Of a stretch of DNA of 64,000 nt, positions 7,141 through 16,203 are shown one piece after another. The DNA lies in the NCBI GenBank assembly GCA_022791685.1, contig JAAVZO010000008.1:1-64000 (forward strand), in the 5' to 3' direction. The notes beneath the pieces were generated by a model. That model was not told the origin of the DNA. It saw only the letters and a program-made list of their open reading frames with translations, and did not search any database. The first letter of the stretch is position 1; each line of letters opens with the position of its first letter. The translations under genes and the position numbers were made by a program. Source of the stretch: Clostridiales bacterium. GTDB taxonomy: Bacteria; Bacillota; Clostridia; Oscillospirales; CAG-272.

Positions 7141-9378
7141 ATGAAAATTCTGATGACACTGATGGGGCTTGAGATAGGCGGTGCGGAGACGCACGTCGTT
7201 GAGCTTTCAAAGGAGCTCGCCGCACGCGGACATGATATAACCGTTGCTTCAAATGGCGGCGTATATGTTGCAGAGCTTGAGCACGCTGGAGTGCGTCATG
7301 TCAAGCTTCCGCTGCACTCAAAGTCGCCGTCGGCACTTGCCGCAAACCTTCGCGGACTGCGAAAGCTTATCAAAACTGAGCGCTTCGATATCGTTCACGC
7401 GCACGCACGCATACCGGCGTTCGTATGCGGAATACTCGCAAGGCGCATGAAGTTTCGCTTTATAACCTCAACTCACGGTGTATATAAGGTTGACTCACTG
7501 CTTATGCGGATCTCAGACTGGGGCGAGAGGGCAATTGCGGTCAGCTATGATATCAAGCAATATCTTATCGACAGCTACAATATCCCATCCGATAACATAT
7601 CGGTAACCATAAACGGTATAGACACGAACCGCTTCACCCGCAATATCGACTGCTCAGCGCAGCGGCGTGAGTTTGAGCTTGGCGACGATATGTTTCGTAT
7701 CGTATATGTCAGCCGTATTGACACCGAAGCGGCGCTTACCGGATTCCTGCTTTGTGACGCTGCCGAAAAGTTACTTGACTCTATACCAAATTTAGAGATA
7801 TTGATAGTTGGAGCCGGAACTGCTTTCGATGAGCTTAAAAAACGTGCCGATGAGGTGAACAGCCGCGTTGGACGCAGAGTAATAAAGCTTACCGGTGCTC
7901 GTACCGATGTCGCGCAGCTTATCGCGACCAGTGATGTATTCGTCGGAGTATCGCGTGCTGCACTCGAAGCTATGAGTGAGGAAAAGCCGGTCGTGCTCGC
8001 AGGCGCTCAAGGATATATCGGCATATTTGATGATACTGTGTGCGAGCTTGCGGAGAGCACGAATTTCTGCTGCCGTGGTCAAAGGCTTCCTACTGCTGAG
8101 CTGCTTATAAACGATATTATGCGGCTGCACTCTCTTTCGCAAGCCGACAGGGAAGCGCTCGGAAGCTATGATCGCGCTCTTATACTGAAAAAATATTCGG
8201 TCGCACGTATGACTGACGATTATATCTGCGCATATAAACATCTTGCACCATATGAGCATTACAAGCATGGCGATGTTATTTTAAGCGGTTATTACGGTTT
8301 TGAAAATCTCGGTGACGACGCGCTGCTCACGTCGATGATCGAGCGTATACGTGAGCTTGACCCCGATATACGAATAACGGTGCTGACGAACTCGCCAAAG
8401 GAAACTGCTGAGGTTTGCGGTGTAAAAACTATTAACCGCTTCAATATTGCTGCTATAATGTCTGAAATGAAGCACGCGAAGCTGCTTATTTCAGGCGGTG
8501 GAAGTCTTCTTCAGGATGGCACAAGCCGAAAGAGCCTGTACTATTACGTGTATATAATGCGCATGGCTAAGCGGTATGGATTAAAGCTTATGCTGTATTC
8601 GAATGGTCTCGGACCGCTTAGACGTGAGTCGAGCAAGCGAATGGCGGCGGATATTATGAATCGTGCAGATCATATCAGCTTGCGTGAAGAGCACTCGAAA
8701 TTGCTTGCGCACGAGCTCGGGATAGGGGATGAACGGCTAAAGGTGACTGCCGACCCTGCATTTATGCTGAATGCGGCCGAGGATAAATGGGTAGAGCATA
8801 TTTCTGCGCGTGAGAAAATATCGGGCAAATATTTCATTGTATCGGTCAAAGAGGGCAATAATTTCGGAGAATCGGCAGAAAGCTCAAATTTGGGACTTGT
8901 TGATAAACTTGCCGATGATATTCGTGATATTTCAAAAAGGTACTCACTCACGCCGCTGTTTGTTCCGATGCACGTTGACAAGGACGCGGAGATAACCGAT
9001 TCTTTGCTGAATAAGGTCGGTTTCGGAAAAGTGATAAGCGGACTGTCGGCAAAGGAACTGTGCGGTCTTATAAGCCGCAGCGAGTTTGTCATTGGTATGC
9101 GGCTGCATATATTGATATTCGCAGCGTCGATGAAGGTGCCGATGATAGGCATTTCATACGACCCGAAAATTGACGCATTTCTTGATTACATCGGACTTAG
9201 TCGATACTGCTTCGATGTGCGGACATTGTCGCCGGGACAGCTTTCAGTTGCGGTCAACAATATTGTGAGCGAACGATCGGAGATATGCAGTGGACTTTCG
9301 GTGAGAGTTGAAAGACTTCGCGAATTGGCATTGAGCGATTCGGCTGCGGTGATCAATTTGCTTAAGGGTATAATTTAA
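7141..9378 (+). CDS. csaB: GT4 glycosyltransferase fused to CsaB polysaccharide pyruvyl transferase
   Basis: The 745-residue protein joins two enzymes. Residues 1-370 are a GT-B glycosyltransferase of family 4: N-terminal MGLEIGGAETHVVELSKEL with the GGAE loop, and a C-terminal half with IVYVSRIDTE and a degenerate ALEAMSEEKPVV E-x7-E region. Residues about 375-745 are a CsaB-type pyruvyl transferase: VILSGYYGFENLGDDALL at its start, ISGGGSLLQDGTS, and the late GMRLHILIFAASMKVPMIGISYDPK. In Bacillus and relatives CsaB adds ketal pyruvate to the secondary wall polymer that SLH domains bind. Two SLH proteins are encoded 11-20 kb downstream. Monocistronic, with its own promoter and terminator. 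Confidence 0.9.
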   Translation: MKILMTLMGLEIGGAETHVVELSKELAARGHDITVASNGGVYVAELEHAGVRHVKLPLHSKSPSALAANLRGLRKLIKTERFDIVHAHARIPAFVCGILARRMKFRFITSTHGVYKVDSLLMRISDWGERAIAVSYDIKQYLIDSYNIPSDNISVTINGIDTNRFTRNIDCSAQRREFELGDDMFRIVYVSRIDTEAALTGFLLCDAAEKLLDSIPNLEILIVGAGTAFDELKKRADEVNSRVGRRVIKLTGARTDVAQLIATSDVFVGVSRAALEAMSEEKPVVLAGAQGYIGIFDDTVCELAESTNFCCRGQRLPTAELLINDIMRLHSLSQADREALGSYDRALILKKYSVARMTDDYICAYKHLAPYEHYKHGDVILSGYYGFENLGDDALLTSMIERIRELDPDIRITVLTNSPKETAEVCGVKTINRFNIAAIMSEMKHAKLLISGGGSLLQDGTSRKSLYYYVYIMRMAKRYGLKLMLYSNGLGPLRRESSKRMAADIMNRADHISLREEHSKLLAHELGIGDERLKVTADPAFMLNAAEDKWVEHISAREKISGKYFIVSVKEGNNFGESAESSNLGLVDKLADDIRDISKRYSLTPLFVPMHVDKDAEITDSLLNKVGFGKVISGLSAKELCGLISRSEFVIGMRLHILIFAASMKVPMIGISYDPKIDAFLDYIGLSRYCFDVRTLSPGQLSVAVNNIVSERSEICSGLSVRVERLRELALSDSAAVINLLKGII

Positions 9379-9440
9379 GTGGTGTCAAAAATAGTTTAGC
9401 AAAACTAATAAATTGAACAATAATTTATAGCGATAAATTA

Positions 9441-9477
9441 AAGTGAGCTGTTAAAATCATATAACAGCTCACTTTTT
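9441..9477 (+). terminator. Rho-independent terminator
   Basis: A 13-bp perfect stem (9441-9453 / 9462-9474) followed by TTT, 63 bases past the GT4-CsaB stop codon. Confidence 0.85.
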
Positions 9478-9583
9478 ACTTAAAAATTTGGCTATCCTTT
9501 TCTAAAGTATCTGAATTTCGTCACATAGTGCTCACATTGACAATGTATAATTTTAATAAAGATAAATTGTAAGGAGAATGCCA

Positions 9584-10342
9584 ATGGCACCACAACGGGT
9601 ATTTGCCCGCTCAGAAATAAAATACATAATATCAGCCGCCGAGCGGGCGCGTATCGAGGAAGCGATGAAGCCGTATATGCGTCCGGACGAGTACGGGCGA
9701 AGCGTGATATGCAGCGTCTATTATGATACGCCAGATTATCTTTTGATACGCCGCTCTCTCGACTCGCCTGTGTATAAAGAAAAGCTGCGGCTCAGAAGCT
9801 ATGGGGTTGCAAAAGATAGCGATATCGTTTACGCGGAAATCAAGAAGAAGTACGATTCGGTGGTGTATAAACGGCGCGCAGGAATGCCGATTTCGGAGGC
9901 TGAGCGGTATCTTGAAGGCGGATGGAAATGCGGTGAGCCGCCGGACGAGCAGATACGCCGGGAACTTGATTTTATGCTGCGGCGTTATGTCAGTCTAAGA
10001 CCGATGGCGTTTGTATCATGTGACCGTGAGGCATATTATGCGGTCGACGACCACGAATTTCGCGTGACCTTTGATACTAACATAATTGGACGCGACTATG
10101 ATCTGTCACTCCGAACTGGTGTTTATGGAATGCCACTGCTAAACGAAAATCAAGCGCTGATGGAAATCAAAGCAGGTGAGGCATTTCCTCTGTGGATGTG
10201 CCGCATTCTCAGTGATGAGCGGATATACAAGTCGTCGTTTTCAAAATACGGAAATATTTACACAAGGCTGATAAAGCCGAAAATAAGCTTGATAAATGGA
10301 GAAAAGCAAAATGCTTCAAAACATATTCAATGGATTGTTTGA
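9584..10342 (+). CDS. VTC-domain protein (polyphosphate polymerase-like)
   Basis: The VTC domain is the tunnel-shaped catalytic fold of the yeast vacuolar polyphosphate polymerase; bacterial versions are annotated as polyphosphate polymerase domain proteins. The 252-residue product shows the family pattern: basic and acidic strand residues in FARSEIKYIIS, SVYYDTPDYLLIRRSLDSP.YKEKLRLRSYG, YAEIKKKYDSVVYKRR, SCDREAYY and ALMEIKAGEAFPLW. The start at 9584 is preferred because AAGGAG at 9571-9576 is seven bases upstream; the ATG at 9578 is too close. It overlaps the next gene (DUF4956) by 32 bases. Actual polyphosphate synthesis is inferred from the family only. Confidence 0.85.
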   Translation: MAPQRVFARSEIKYIISAAERARIEEAMKPYMRPDEYGRSVICSVYYDTPDYLLIRRSLDSPVYKEKLRLRSYGVAKDSDIVYAEIKKKYDSVVYKRRAGMPISEAERYLEGGWKCGEPPDEQIRRELDFMLRRYVSLRPMAFVSCDREAYYAVDDHEFRVTFDTNIIGRDYDLSLRTGVYGMPLLNENQALMEIKAGEAFPLWMCRILSDERIYKSSFSKYGNIYTRLIKPKISLINGEKQNASKHIQWIV

Positions 10343-11009
10343 TACCTCACTTACAAATGTTATCTCGGTAGGAAATTTCTTGCTCTGTATAATCGTATCA
10401 ATACTTATCGGTCTTTTTCTTTCTGCGATATATGTTGCCAGCGGACACAGAAATAAGCGAAACAGCGGCTCAAAAAGCTTCCTTGTAACGCTCGCGATAC
10501 TTCCGGCGGCGGTATGTGTCGTCATTATGCTTGTGAACGGCAATATCGGCGCTGGCGTTGCAGTAGCTGGTGCGTTCAGCTTAGTGAGATTCCGCTCTGC
10601 TGCCGGAACAGCTCGAGAGATAGGCGCGATATTTATCGCAATGAGCGCCGGACTCATAACCGGTATGGGTTATCTTGCCTATGCGGTGCTGTTCAGCGTA
10701 ATAATCGGGCTTTTTATGTTTCTGCTATGCTTTATCGGAAAGAGTGGAGTTACTCGTGAACTGATGATCGTTATACCAGAAGATCTGAACTTTAACGGAA
10801 TTTTCGATGACCTTTTTGAAAAGTATACAGCGGAGAATCGTTTAATGTCGATAAAAACTTCAAACATGGGAAGTTTGTTTAAATTAAAATATTCAATTAC
10901 AATGATGGATGACAGTGCAGAAAAGGAATTTATTGATGAACTGCGCTGCCGAAACGGTAATCTTGAGATTATGATCTGCGATAGGGAGGAAAATGTAAAT
11001 GAGCTATAA
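10311..11009 (+). CDS. DUF4956 membrane protein
   Basis: Function unknown. The 232-residue product starting at MLQNIF (10311, with GGAG nine bases upstream inside the preceding gene) has about four transmembrane segments. They lie around residues 18-40, 60-80, 85-100 and 115-140, with the signature glycine/alanine-rich stretch GNIGAGVAVAGAFSLVRFRSAAGTAREIGAIF in the membrane part. A soluble C-terminal domain of about 80 residues follows. DUF4956 genes are regularly found between a VTC-domain gene and a cell-surface CotH or beta-helix protein, exactly as here. Overlaps both neighbours, implying translational coupling. Confidence 0.85.
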   Translation: MLQNIFNGLFDTSLTNVISVGNFLLCIIVSILIGLFLSAIYVASGHRNKRNSGSKSFLVTLAILPAAVCVVIMLVNGNIGAGVAVAGAFSLVRFRSAAGTAREIGAIFIAMSAGLITGMGYLAYAVLFSVIIGLFMFLLCFIGKSGVTRELMIVIPEDLNFNGIFDDLFEKYTAENRLMSIKTSNMGSLFKLKYSITMMDDSAEKEFIDELRCRNGNLEIMICDREENVNEL

Positions 11010-12858
11010 GCATACAGCGGCGCTGATATTTGTGTGTATTATCGCTTCAATGTTCACTGCATCGGCTCTGTTCGGCTGCTCGGACAGCGGTAATTACGAC
11101 GACACCGAAAAGACTGAAATCGTGAAGCCAAACGATAATGGCGATACGGTCATTGAGCTTGATAATAAAAATGTGACGATATCTGAAGCTGGAACTTACG
11201 TGATACGCGGAAGTCTTGCGGATGGTCAGATCAAGGTCGAGGCAGATAAAGCAGATAAAGTCACACTGATTCTCGATGGTGTAGATATAAGCTGCAAGTC
11301 GAGTGCGGCGATTTACATAAAGCAGGCGGACAAGGTTACGATCGAGCTCGCCAGCGGAAGTAATAACCGTGTGGCGGTCATTGGAGATTTCAAGGATATC
11401 GACGAGAACAACATCGATGCAGCGATATTTTCAAAGGAAGATTTGAGCATTAAAGGCGATGGTAAGCTGACAGTAGAATCAGTTAGCGGTAATGGAGTTA
11501 CGTCAAAGGATGATCTTATTATTGAGAGTGGAACGCTCGATATCACTGCAATCGGACACGCGCTTGAAGCTAAGGATCTGATCGAAGTGAGCGGCGGTGC
11601 GGTTACTATCAATGCCGGCAAGGATGGGCTGCACGCTGAGAATAAAGACAATGATTCGCTCGGCGGGATAACTATATCTGGCGGTATCTTTGATATGATC
11701 TGCGACGGTGACGGAATTGATGCGGCGTATAGCTTGAAGATAAGCGGTGGCGAGTTTATTATAAAAAGCGGCGGAGGAAGCCCTGATGTCGTCATCAGCA
11801 CAGAGACATTCGGTAGATTCGGGCAGAATACACAGACAGGCTCCGATTCAACAAGCACGAAGGGTATCAAGGCAGGCGGAGATATCACGATAACCGGAGG
11901 TATTTTCGAGCTTGATACGGCAGATGATGCGCTGCACAGCAATGCAAACCTGACTATTAAAGGCGGCAGCTTTGTGATCTCTACCGGTGATGACGCAGTT
12001 CATTCGGACGAAACGTTGACGATCGACGACGGAATTATCACGATAAATAAATCATATGAGGGACTCGAAGGTGATAACGTTGAAATCAATGGCGGTGAAA
12101 TATCGCTTGTTGCCGCAGATGATGGTATCAATGCTGCGGGCGGAAACGATTCAAGCGGATTTGGCGGTGGATTCAAACGCGATAACTTTGGCGGCAGTGA
12201 CAGCAAGATAACTATAAACGGCGGTATTATTTATGTAAACGCGGCTGGTGACGGTGTCGATTCCAACGGCAATTTATATATTAACGGCGGCGAGCTGTAC
12301 ATATCAGGTCCTACTGACAGTATGAATGGTGCAATAGATTACGAAAGCATAGGCGAAGTAAACGGTGGAATAGTATTCGCGGCAGGAGCGAGCGGGATGG
12401 CGCAGAGCTTCAACAGCAGCGATTCTAAGCAGCCGTCGATGTTGGTAAGCTTCAACGGCAGTATTAGCGGTGAGATCGTACTCTATAATTTTAACGGTGA
12501 TAAGCTCGCTTCATTTACGCCTGACAAGAGCTATCAGTGTGTGGTAATAAGCCATCCGGATCTGAAAATCGGTGAGAAGTACACAGTTGCAGCCGGAAAT
12601 CAGACGGTCGAGGTTTCGCTTGATTCAATTACTGTAGGTAATGGATTCGGAGGGTTTGGTGGCTTTGGTGGAAACAGACACGGTGATATGAATATGCCCG
12701 ATATGCGTCAGCCGGATAATGGTGATATGCCGAAAATTCCTAATGGCGAGATCCCAACAATTCCGAACGATGGTCAATTCCCACAAATGCCAGATAATGG
12801 CGAAATGCCGCCGATGATGGGTGGTGGAAATATGCCTGATATGCAAAGGAAAAAGTAA
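10999..12858 (+). CDS. Beta-helix carbohydrate-binding lipoprotein (Cthe_2159-like)
   Basis: The 619-residue product begins with a lipoprotein signal ending LFG-C (Cys27). A long series of short imperfect repeats (about 70-480) follows, each of the kind DLTIKGG-F-I-GDDAIHS or ITINGGIIYVNAAGDGVDSNG. This is a right-handed parallel beta-helix, as in the Cthe_2159 family that binds acidic polysaccharide in Clostridium thermocellum. The C-terminal 80 residues are low complexity (GFGGFGG, then M/P/N/D-rich). It overlaps the DUF4956 gene by 11 bases and completes a three-gene operon with VTC. It may bind pectin-like or other polymers at the surface, but ligand and catalysis are unknown. Confidence 0.85.
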   Translation: MSYKHTAALIFVCIIASMFTASALFGCSDSGNYDDTEKTEIVKPNDNGDTVIELDNKNVTISEAGTYVIRGSLADGQIKVEADKADKVTLILDGVDISCKSSAAIYIKQADKVTIELASGSNNRVAVIGDFKDIDENNIDAAIFSKEDLSIKGDGKLTVESVSGNGVTSKDDLIIESGTLDITAIGHALEAKDLIEVSGGAVTINAGKDGLHAENKDNDSLGGITISGGIFDMICDGDGIDAAYSLKISGGEFIIKSGGGSPDVVISTETFGRFGQNTQTGSDSTSTKGIKAGGDITITGGIFELDTADDALHSNANLTIKGGSFVISTGDDAVHSDETLTIDDGIITINKSYEGLEGDNVEINGGEISLVAADDGINAAGGNDSSGFGGGFKRDNFGGSDSKITINGGIIYVNAAGDGVDSNGNLYINGGELYISGPTDSMNGAIDYESIGEVNGGIVFAAGASGMAQSFNSSDSKQPSMLVSFNGSISGEIVLYNFNGDKLASFTPDKSYQCVVISHPDLKIGEKYTVAAGNQTVEVSLDSITVGNGFGGFGGFGGNRHGDMNMPDMRQPDNGDMPKIPNGEIPTIPNDGQFPQMPDNGEMPPMMGGGNMPDMQRKK

Positions 12859-12934
12859 AAATAGAAATTATTGCACGTGATTTCACTAATTTTGCTTAAA
12901 TCCGAGATAATTGCGACGATTATTGCGCTAACTC

Positions 12935-12963
12935 TTGACAATGCCGTCAATGTATGGCATAAT
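12935..12963 (+). promoter_or_regulatory. SigA-type promoter for the rlmL-like gene
   Basis: TTGACA (12935-12940), 17-bp spacer, CATAAT (12958-12963), 50 bases before the start codon. Confidence 0.7.
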
Positions 12964-13012
12964 ATTAGTAGTGACAAAATTTAAGCATAAAACTAAATAC
13001 CAAGGAAACTAA

Positions 13013-14185
13013 ATGAACGATAATTTTAAATACGAATATGTAGCCACCTGCCTTTTTGGACTTGAGAGCCTGCTTGGCGACGAGATAACCGCGCTTGGAT
13101 ATGAGAAGGTCGAAACTATCGACGGACGCGTTACCTTCCGCGGCGACCTTGCGGCAATTGCACGCTGCAACATAAACCTGCGCTTTGCCGAGCGTCTGTT
13201 TATAAAGATGGGAAGCTTCAAGGCGGAGACATTTGCTGAGCTTTTTGACGGCGTAAATGCGCTGCCATGGGAGAACTGGATAGCGCAGGACGACGCATTC
13301 CCAGTCAAGGGACACAGCATAAAGTCGGCGCTCACAAGTATACCCGACTGTCAGAGCATAGTCAAAAAGGCGATAGTCAACCGACTCAGCGCTGAGTATG
13401 ATATCACATGGTTCAAGGAAGAGGGCGTGAAATATCAGGTCGAGTTCTTCATTCTGCGGAATGTCGCAACACTGATGATAGACACATCCGGAGTAGCGCT
13501 TCACAAGCGAGGATACCGTCCAGTAGCTGGAGTCGCACCGCTGCGTGAAACTCTCGCTGCGGCTATGGTGAAGATATCACGCCCGCGCGATGAGGTGCTG
13601 TTGTGGGATCCTTTCTGCGGTTCAGGCACTATAGCGATTGAAGCTGCTATGATGATGACTAACACCGCGCCAGGACTTGGACGCGAGTTCGCCGCTGAGG
13701 AGTTCTACGACTTGCCCGAGAAGATATGGACTGACGCTCGCGAGGAGGCTATGAGCCTTAAGCGAGATACGCCGTTCGAGGTGTATGCGAGCGATATCGA
13801 CCCGAAAATGGTCGATCTTGCACGTGCCAATATACACAGAGCCGATATGGGCGGTCACATTAAATGCTTTGTACGTGATGCGGTTGATATAGTAAAGGCT
13901 GACCGACGCGCAACGATAGTCTGCAATCCGCCATACGGCGAGCGGCTTTCGACAGACAGCGAGGTTGCCGAGCTTTACCGCAATATGGGAAAGTGCTTCT
14001 CAAATCTTGCGCCGTGGCAGATATATATTCTATCGAGCGTTCCGGATTTCGAGCGGTTGTACGGTAAACGCGCCGACAAGGTCCGTACACTGTATAATGG
14101 TATGATAAAATGCGGATTTTATCAGTATTTTAAAAATGAGGATTTCAAGGGAAGAAGAAATTCGGACAGACATAATGTTCACTGA
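13013..14185 (+). CDS. rlmL: THUMP-domain class I rRNA methyltransferase (RlmL/YpsC-like)
   Basis: Predicted SAM-dependent N2-guanine methyltransferase acting on 23S rRNA, as for RlmL and its Firmicute homologue YpsC. The 390-residue protein has a ferredoxin-like plus THUMP N-terminus (about 1-160; LFGLESLLGDEITALGYEKVE at the start). The Rossmann domain follows with motif I DPFCGSGTIAIEAAMM (about 199-214), YASDIDPKMVDLARAN and the catalytic motif IV NPPYGERL (about 304-311). Start supported by AAGGAA eight bases upstream. It is followed 14 bases later by the rhamnosidase gene, so the two may share a transcript. Confidence 0.92.
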   Translation: MNDNFKYEYVATCLFGLESLLGDEITALGYEKVETIDGRVTFRGDLAAIARCNINLRFAERLFIKMGSFKAETFAELFDGVNALPWENWIAQDDAFPVKGHSIKSALTSIPDCQSIVKKAIVNRLSAEYDITWFKEEGVKYQVEFFILRNVATLMIDTSGVALHKRGYRPVAGVAPLRETLAAAMVKISRPRDEVLLWDPFCGSGTIAIEAAMMMTNTAPGLGREFAAEEFYDLPEKIWTDAREEAMSLKRDTPFEVYASDIDPKMVDLARANIHRADMGGHIKCFVRDAVDIVKADRRATIVCNPPYGERLSTDSEVAELYRNMGKCFSNLAPWQIYILSSVPDFERLYGKRADKVRTLYNGMIKCGFYQYFKNEDFKGRRNSDRHNVH

Positions 14186-14199
14186 AAGGAATCAAAGTT

Positions 14200-16146
14200 A
14201 TGGAAAAATCACGTTGGATATGGTATCCAGGAGATTATGAAATTTATCACAGTATACTGCTGCACTCGCGCCGTGAAGAATTCGGCTGCGAGTATCCGTC
14301 GATGTGGGGGCTATCGAATGTTTATCCCCGCGTCACATTCGAGCGCGAGGTCGAGTTCGAGCACGACGGATATATTATAATTCACGCAAACTGCAAGGCT
14401 TATGTATTGCTTGACTGGGTACGTCATGCACGCGGCAAGCGAATCGAAGTAAAAGCCGGAAAGCATATGATTCAGGTCGCAGCTGCAAAGACTGACGGAC
14501 TTCCCGCGATTTTCTGCGAATCGGATCAGCTTATATCTGATTCAAGTTGGCGCTGCTCGTCAGGTTCGCCGATATGCGATGTATTTGCCGGAGATGAGCC
14601 CGCGTACTATTCGCCGGACGATAATCCCGAGGTGTTCCCGTTCGAGTATACCGAAATAAAGCCGGTGAGCGTAACCAAGACAAGCGTCGGCAAGCTGTAC
14701 GACTTCGGACGCGAGTTGTTTGCGAAGCTCGAATTCAGCTGCAATGATACAGTCAAGGTGATTTACGGTGAGACGGTAGAGGAAGCGTCGGCTGACGATG
14801 CGCTGATATACGAAACGGTCGCTGCTGGAGTTCATTCGCTCGTACCGCGTGCGTTCAGATACGTAACATTCGTTGGCGACGCTGAAATTACCGACGCTCG
14901 TGCAATGCTTGAGCTGCTTTCGGTCGAATATAAGGCGAAATTCGCATGTGACCGTCCGGATGTCGAGAAGATATTCGACGTATGCTCATATACATTTCAC
15001 CTGAACAGCCGTGAATTCCTGCTCGATGGAATCAAGCGCGACCGCTGGTGCTGGTCGGGAGACGCGTATCAGTCGTATCTTGTAAACGATTATCTATTCG
15101 CTGACCGTGCATTGAACCGTCGCACGATAACTGCGCTTTATGGAAAGCCGCCGTATTTCGAGCACATCAATCGTATAAACGACTATTCTGCGCTGCTGAT
15201 AATCGGAACGTCGGAGTATTACTATAATACTGGAGACGCGAAGTTTATAAAGTTCATCTTCCCGCGTGTCAAGTCGCTGTACGATTTCATCGTATCGCGT
15301 CTCGATGAGAATGGGCTGGTAGTTGGAAGACCGGGCGACTGGATATTCATCGACTGGTCGGATATCGACAAGGATGGACCGCTCTGCGCTGAGCAGATAC
15401 TTTTGTGGCAGGCCCACAACGCGATGAAGCTGCTTTCGGAAGTCGTCGGCGAGGACGGCACGATATATTCTGAGCGCGCCGACAAACTGAAGTCGCTTAT
15501 CAATGAAAAATACTGGGATGAGGAGAAGTACGCGTATATCGACAGCTTCACATCAGGTCGCCGCAATGTCACACGTCACGCGAATATATTTGCGATTCTG
15601 TACGATTTCATCGACCATGAGACAGCAGAAAAGCTCGTTTCGAGCGTGCTCGAAAATGACGCGATAACCAAGATCACGACACCTTATTTCGAGCTGTACG
15701 AGCTTATGGCGCTTTGCAAGCTCGGACGAATTGAGTATGCGCAGAATATGATAGACTCATATTGGGGCGGTATGCTGAAGCTTGGTGCGACCACGATATG
15801 GGAGCAGTACGACCCGACCCAGAGCGGAGCGGAGCACTACGCAATGTACGGCAACCGCTTTGGAAAGTCGCTTTGCCACGCATGGGGAAGCGGTCCGGTA
15901 TACCTGCTCGGACGCTACTGCCTCGGTGTACATCCGACATCGGTCGGCGCTGCGACATTTGCAGTCGAGCCGAACCCCGGCTTGTACAAGGAGCTGCACG
16001 GAGTTGTTCCGATCGGAGAGGGAACTGTCAAGGTTGATCTCGTAAATGGTGAGCTCAGTGTCATCTCAGAGCTCGACGGCGGTACTGTCATCTGGAACGG
16101 CAATGAGTATAAGCTGCCAAAGGGCGAAACGCTTACAATAAAGTAA
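14200..16146 (+). CDS. Alpha-L-rhamnosidase-like glycosidase (GH78 type, intracellular)
   Basis: The 648-residue protein has N-terminal beta-sandwich domains (about 1-240) and a six-hairpin (alpha/alpha)6 barrel. The GH78-type catalytic region shows FLLDGIKRDRWCWSGDAYQSYLVNDYLF (with the D-x5-W-x-GD pattern), GDWIFIDWSDIDKDG, and a late WEQYDPTQSGAEHYAMYGNRFGKSLCHAWGSGPVYLL that carries the likely catalytic glutamate. A small C-terminal beta domain follows. There is no signal peptide, so it probably acts on imported rhamnosides. Typical GH78 enzymes are 650-1000 residues, so this is a compact one. A strong terminator follows. Confidence 0.85.
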   Translation: MEKSRWIWYPGDYEIYHSILLHSRREEFGCEYPSMWGLSNVYPRVTFEREVEFEHDGYIIIHANCKAYVLLDWVRHARGKRIEVKAGKHMIQVAAAKTDGLPAIFCESDQLISDSSWRCSSGSPICDVFAGDEPAYYSPDDNPEVFPFEYTEIKPVSVTKTSVGKLYDFGRELFAKLEFSCNDTVKVIYGETVEEASADDALIYETVAAGVHSLVPRAFRYVTFVGDAEITDARAMLELLSVEYKAKFACDRPDVEKIFDVCSYTFHLNSREFLLDGIKRDRWCWSGDAYQSYLVNDYLFADRALNRRTITALYGKPPYFEHINRINDYSALLIIGTSEYYYNTGDAKFIKFIFPRVKSLYDFIVSRLDENGLVVGRPGDWIFIDWSDIDKDGPLCAEQILLWQAHNAMKLLSEVVGEDGTIYSERADKLKSLINEKYWDEEKYAYIDSFTSGRRNVTRHANIFAILYDFIDHETAEKLVSSVLENDAITKITTPYFELYELMALCKLGRIEYAQNMIDSYWGGMLKLGATTIWEQYDPTQSGAEHYAMYGNRFGKSLCHAWGSGPVYLLGRYCLGVHPTSVGAATFAVEPNPGLYKELHGVVPIGEGTVKVDLVNGELSVISELDGGTVIWNGNEYKLPKGETLTIK

Positions 16147-16151
16147 AATTA

Positions 16152-16180
16152 TACCGGCTGCGGAGTTTCCGCAGCCGGTA
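16152..16180. terminator. Bidirectional terminator between convergent genes
   Basis: A GC-rich 13-bp stem (16152-16164 / 16168-16180) with loop GTT lies between the rhamnosidase stop and the convergent EcfA-S fusion stop. The flanking T/A runs could serve either strand. Confidence 0.85.
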
Positions 16181-16203
16181 GTTTAGTTATATTTAACTCA
16201 GAA

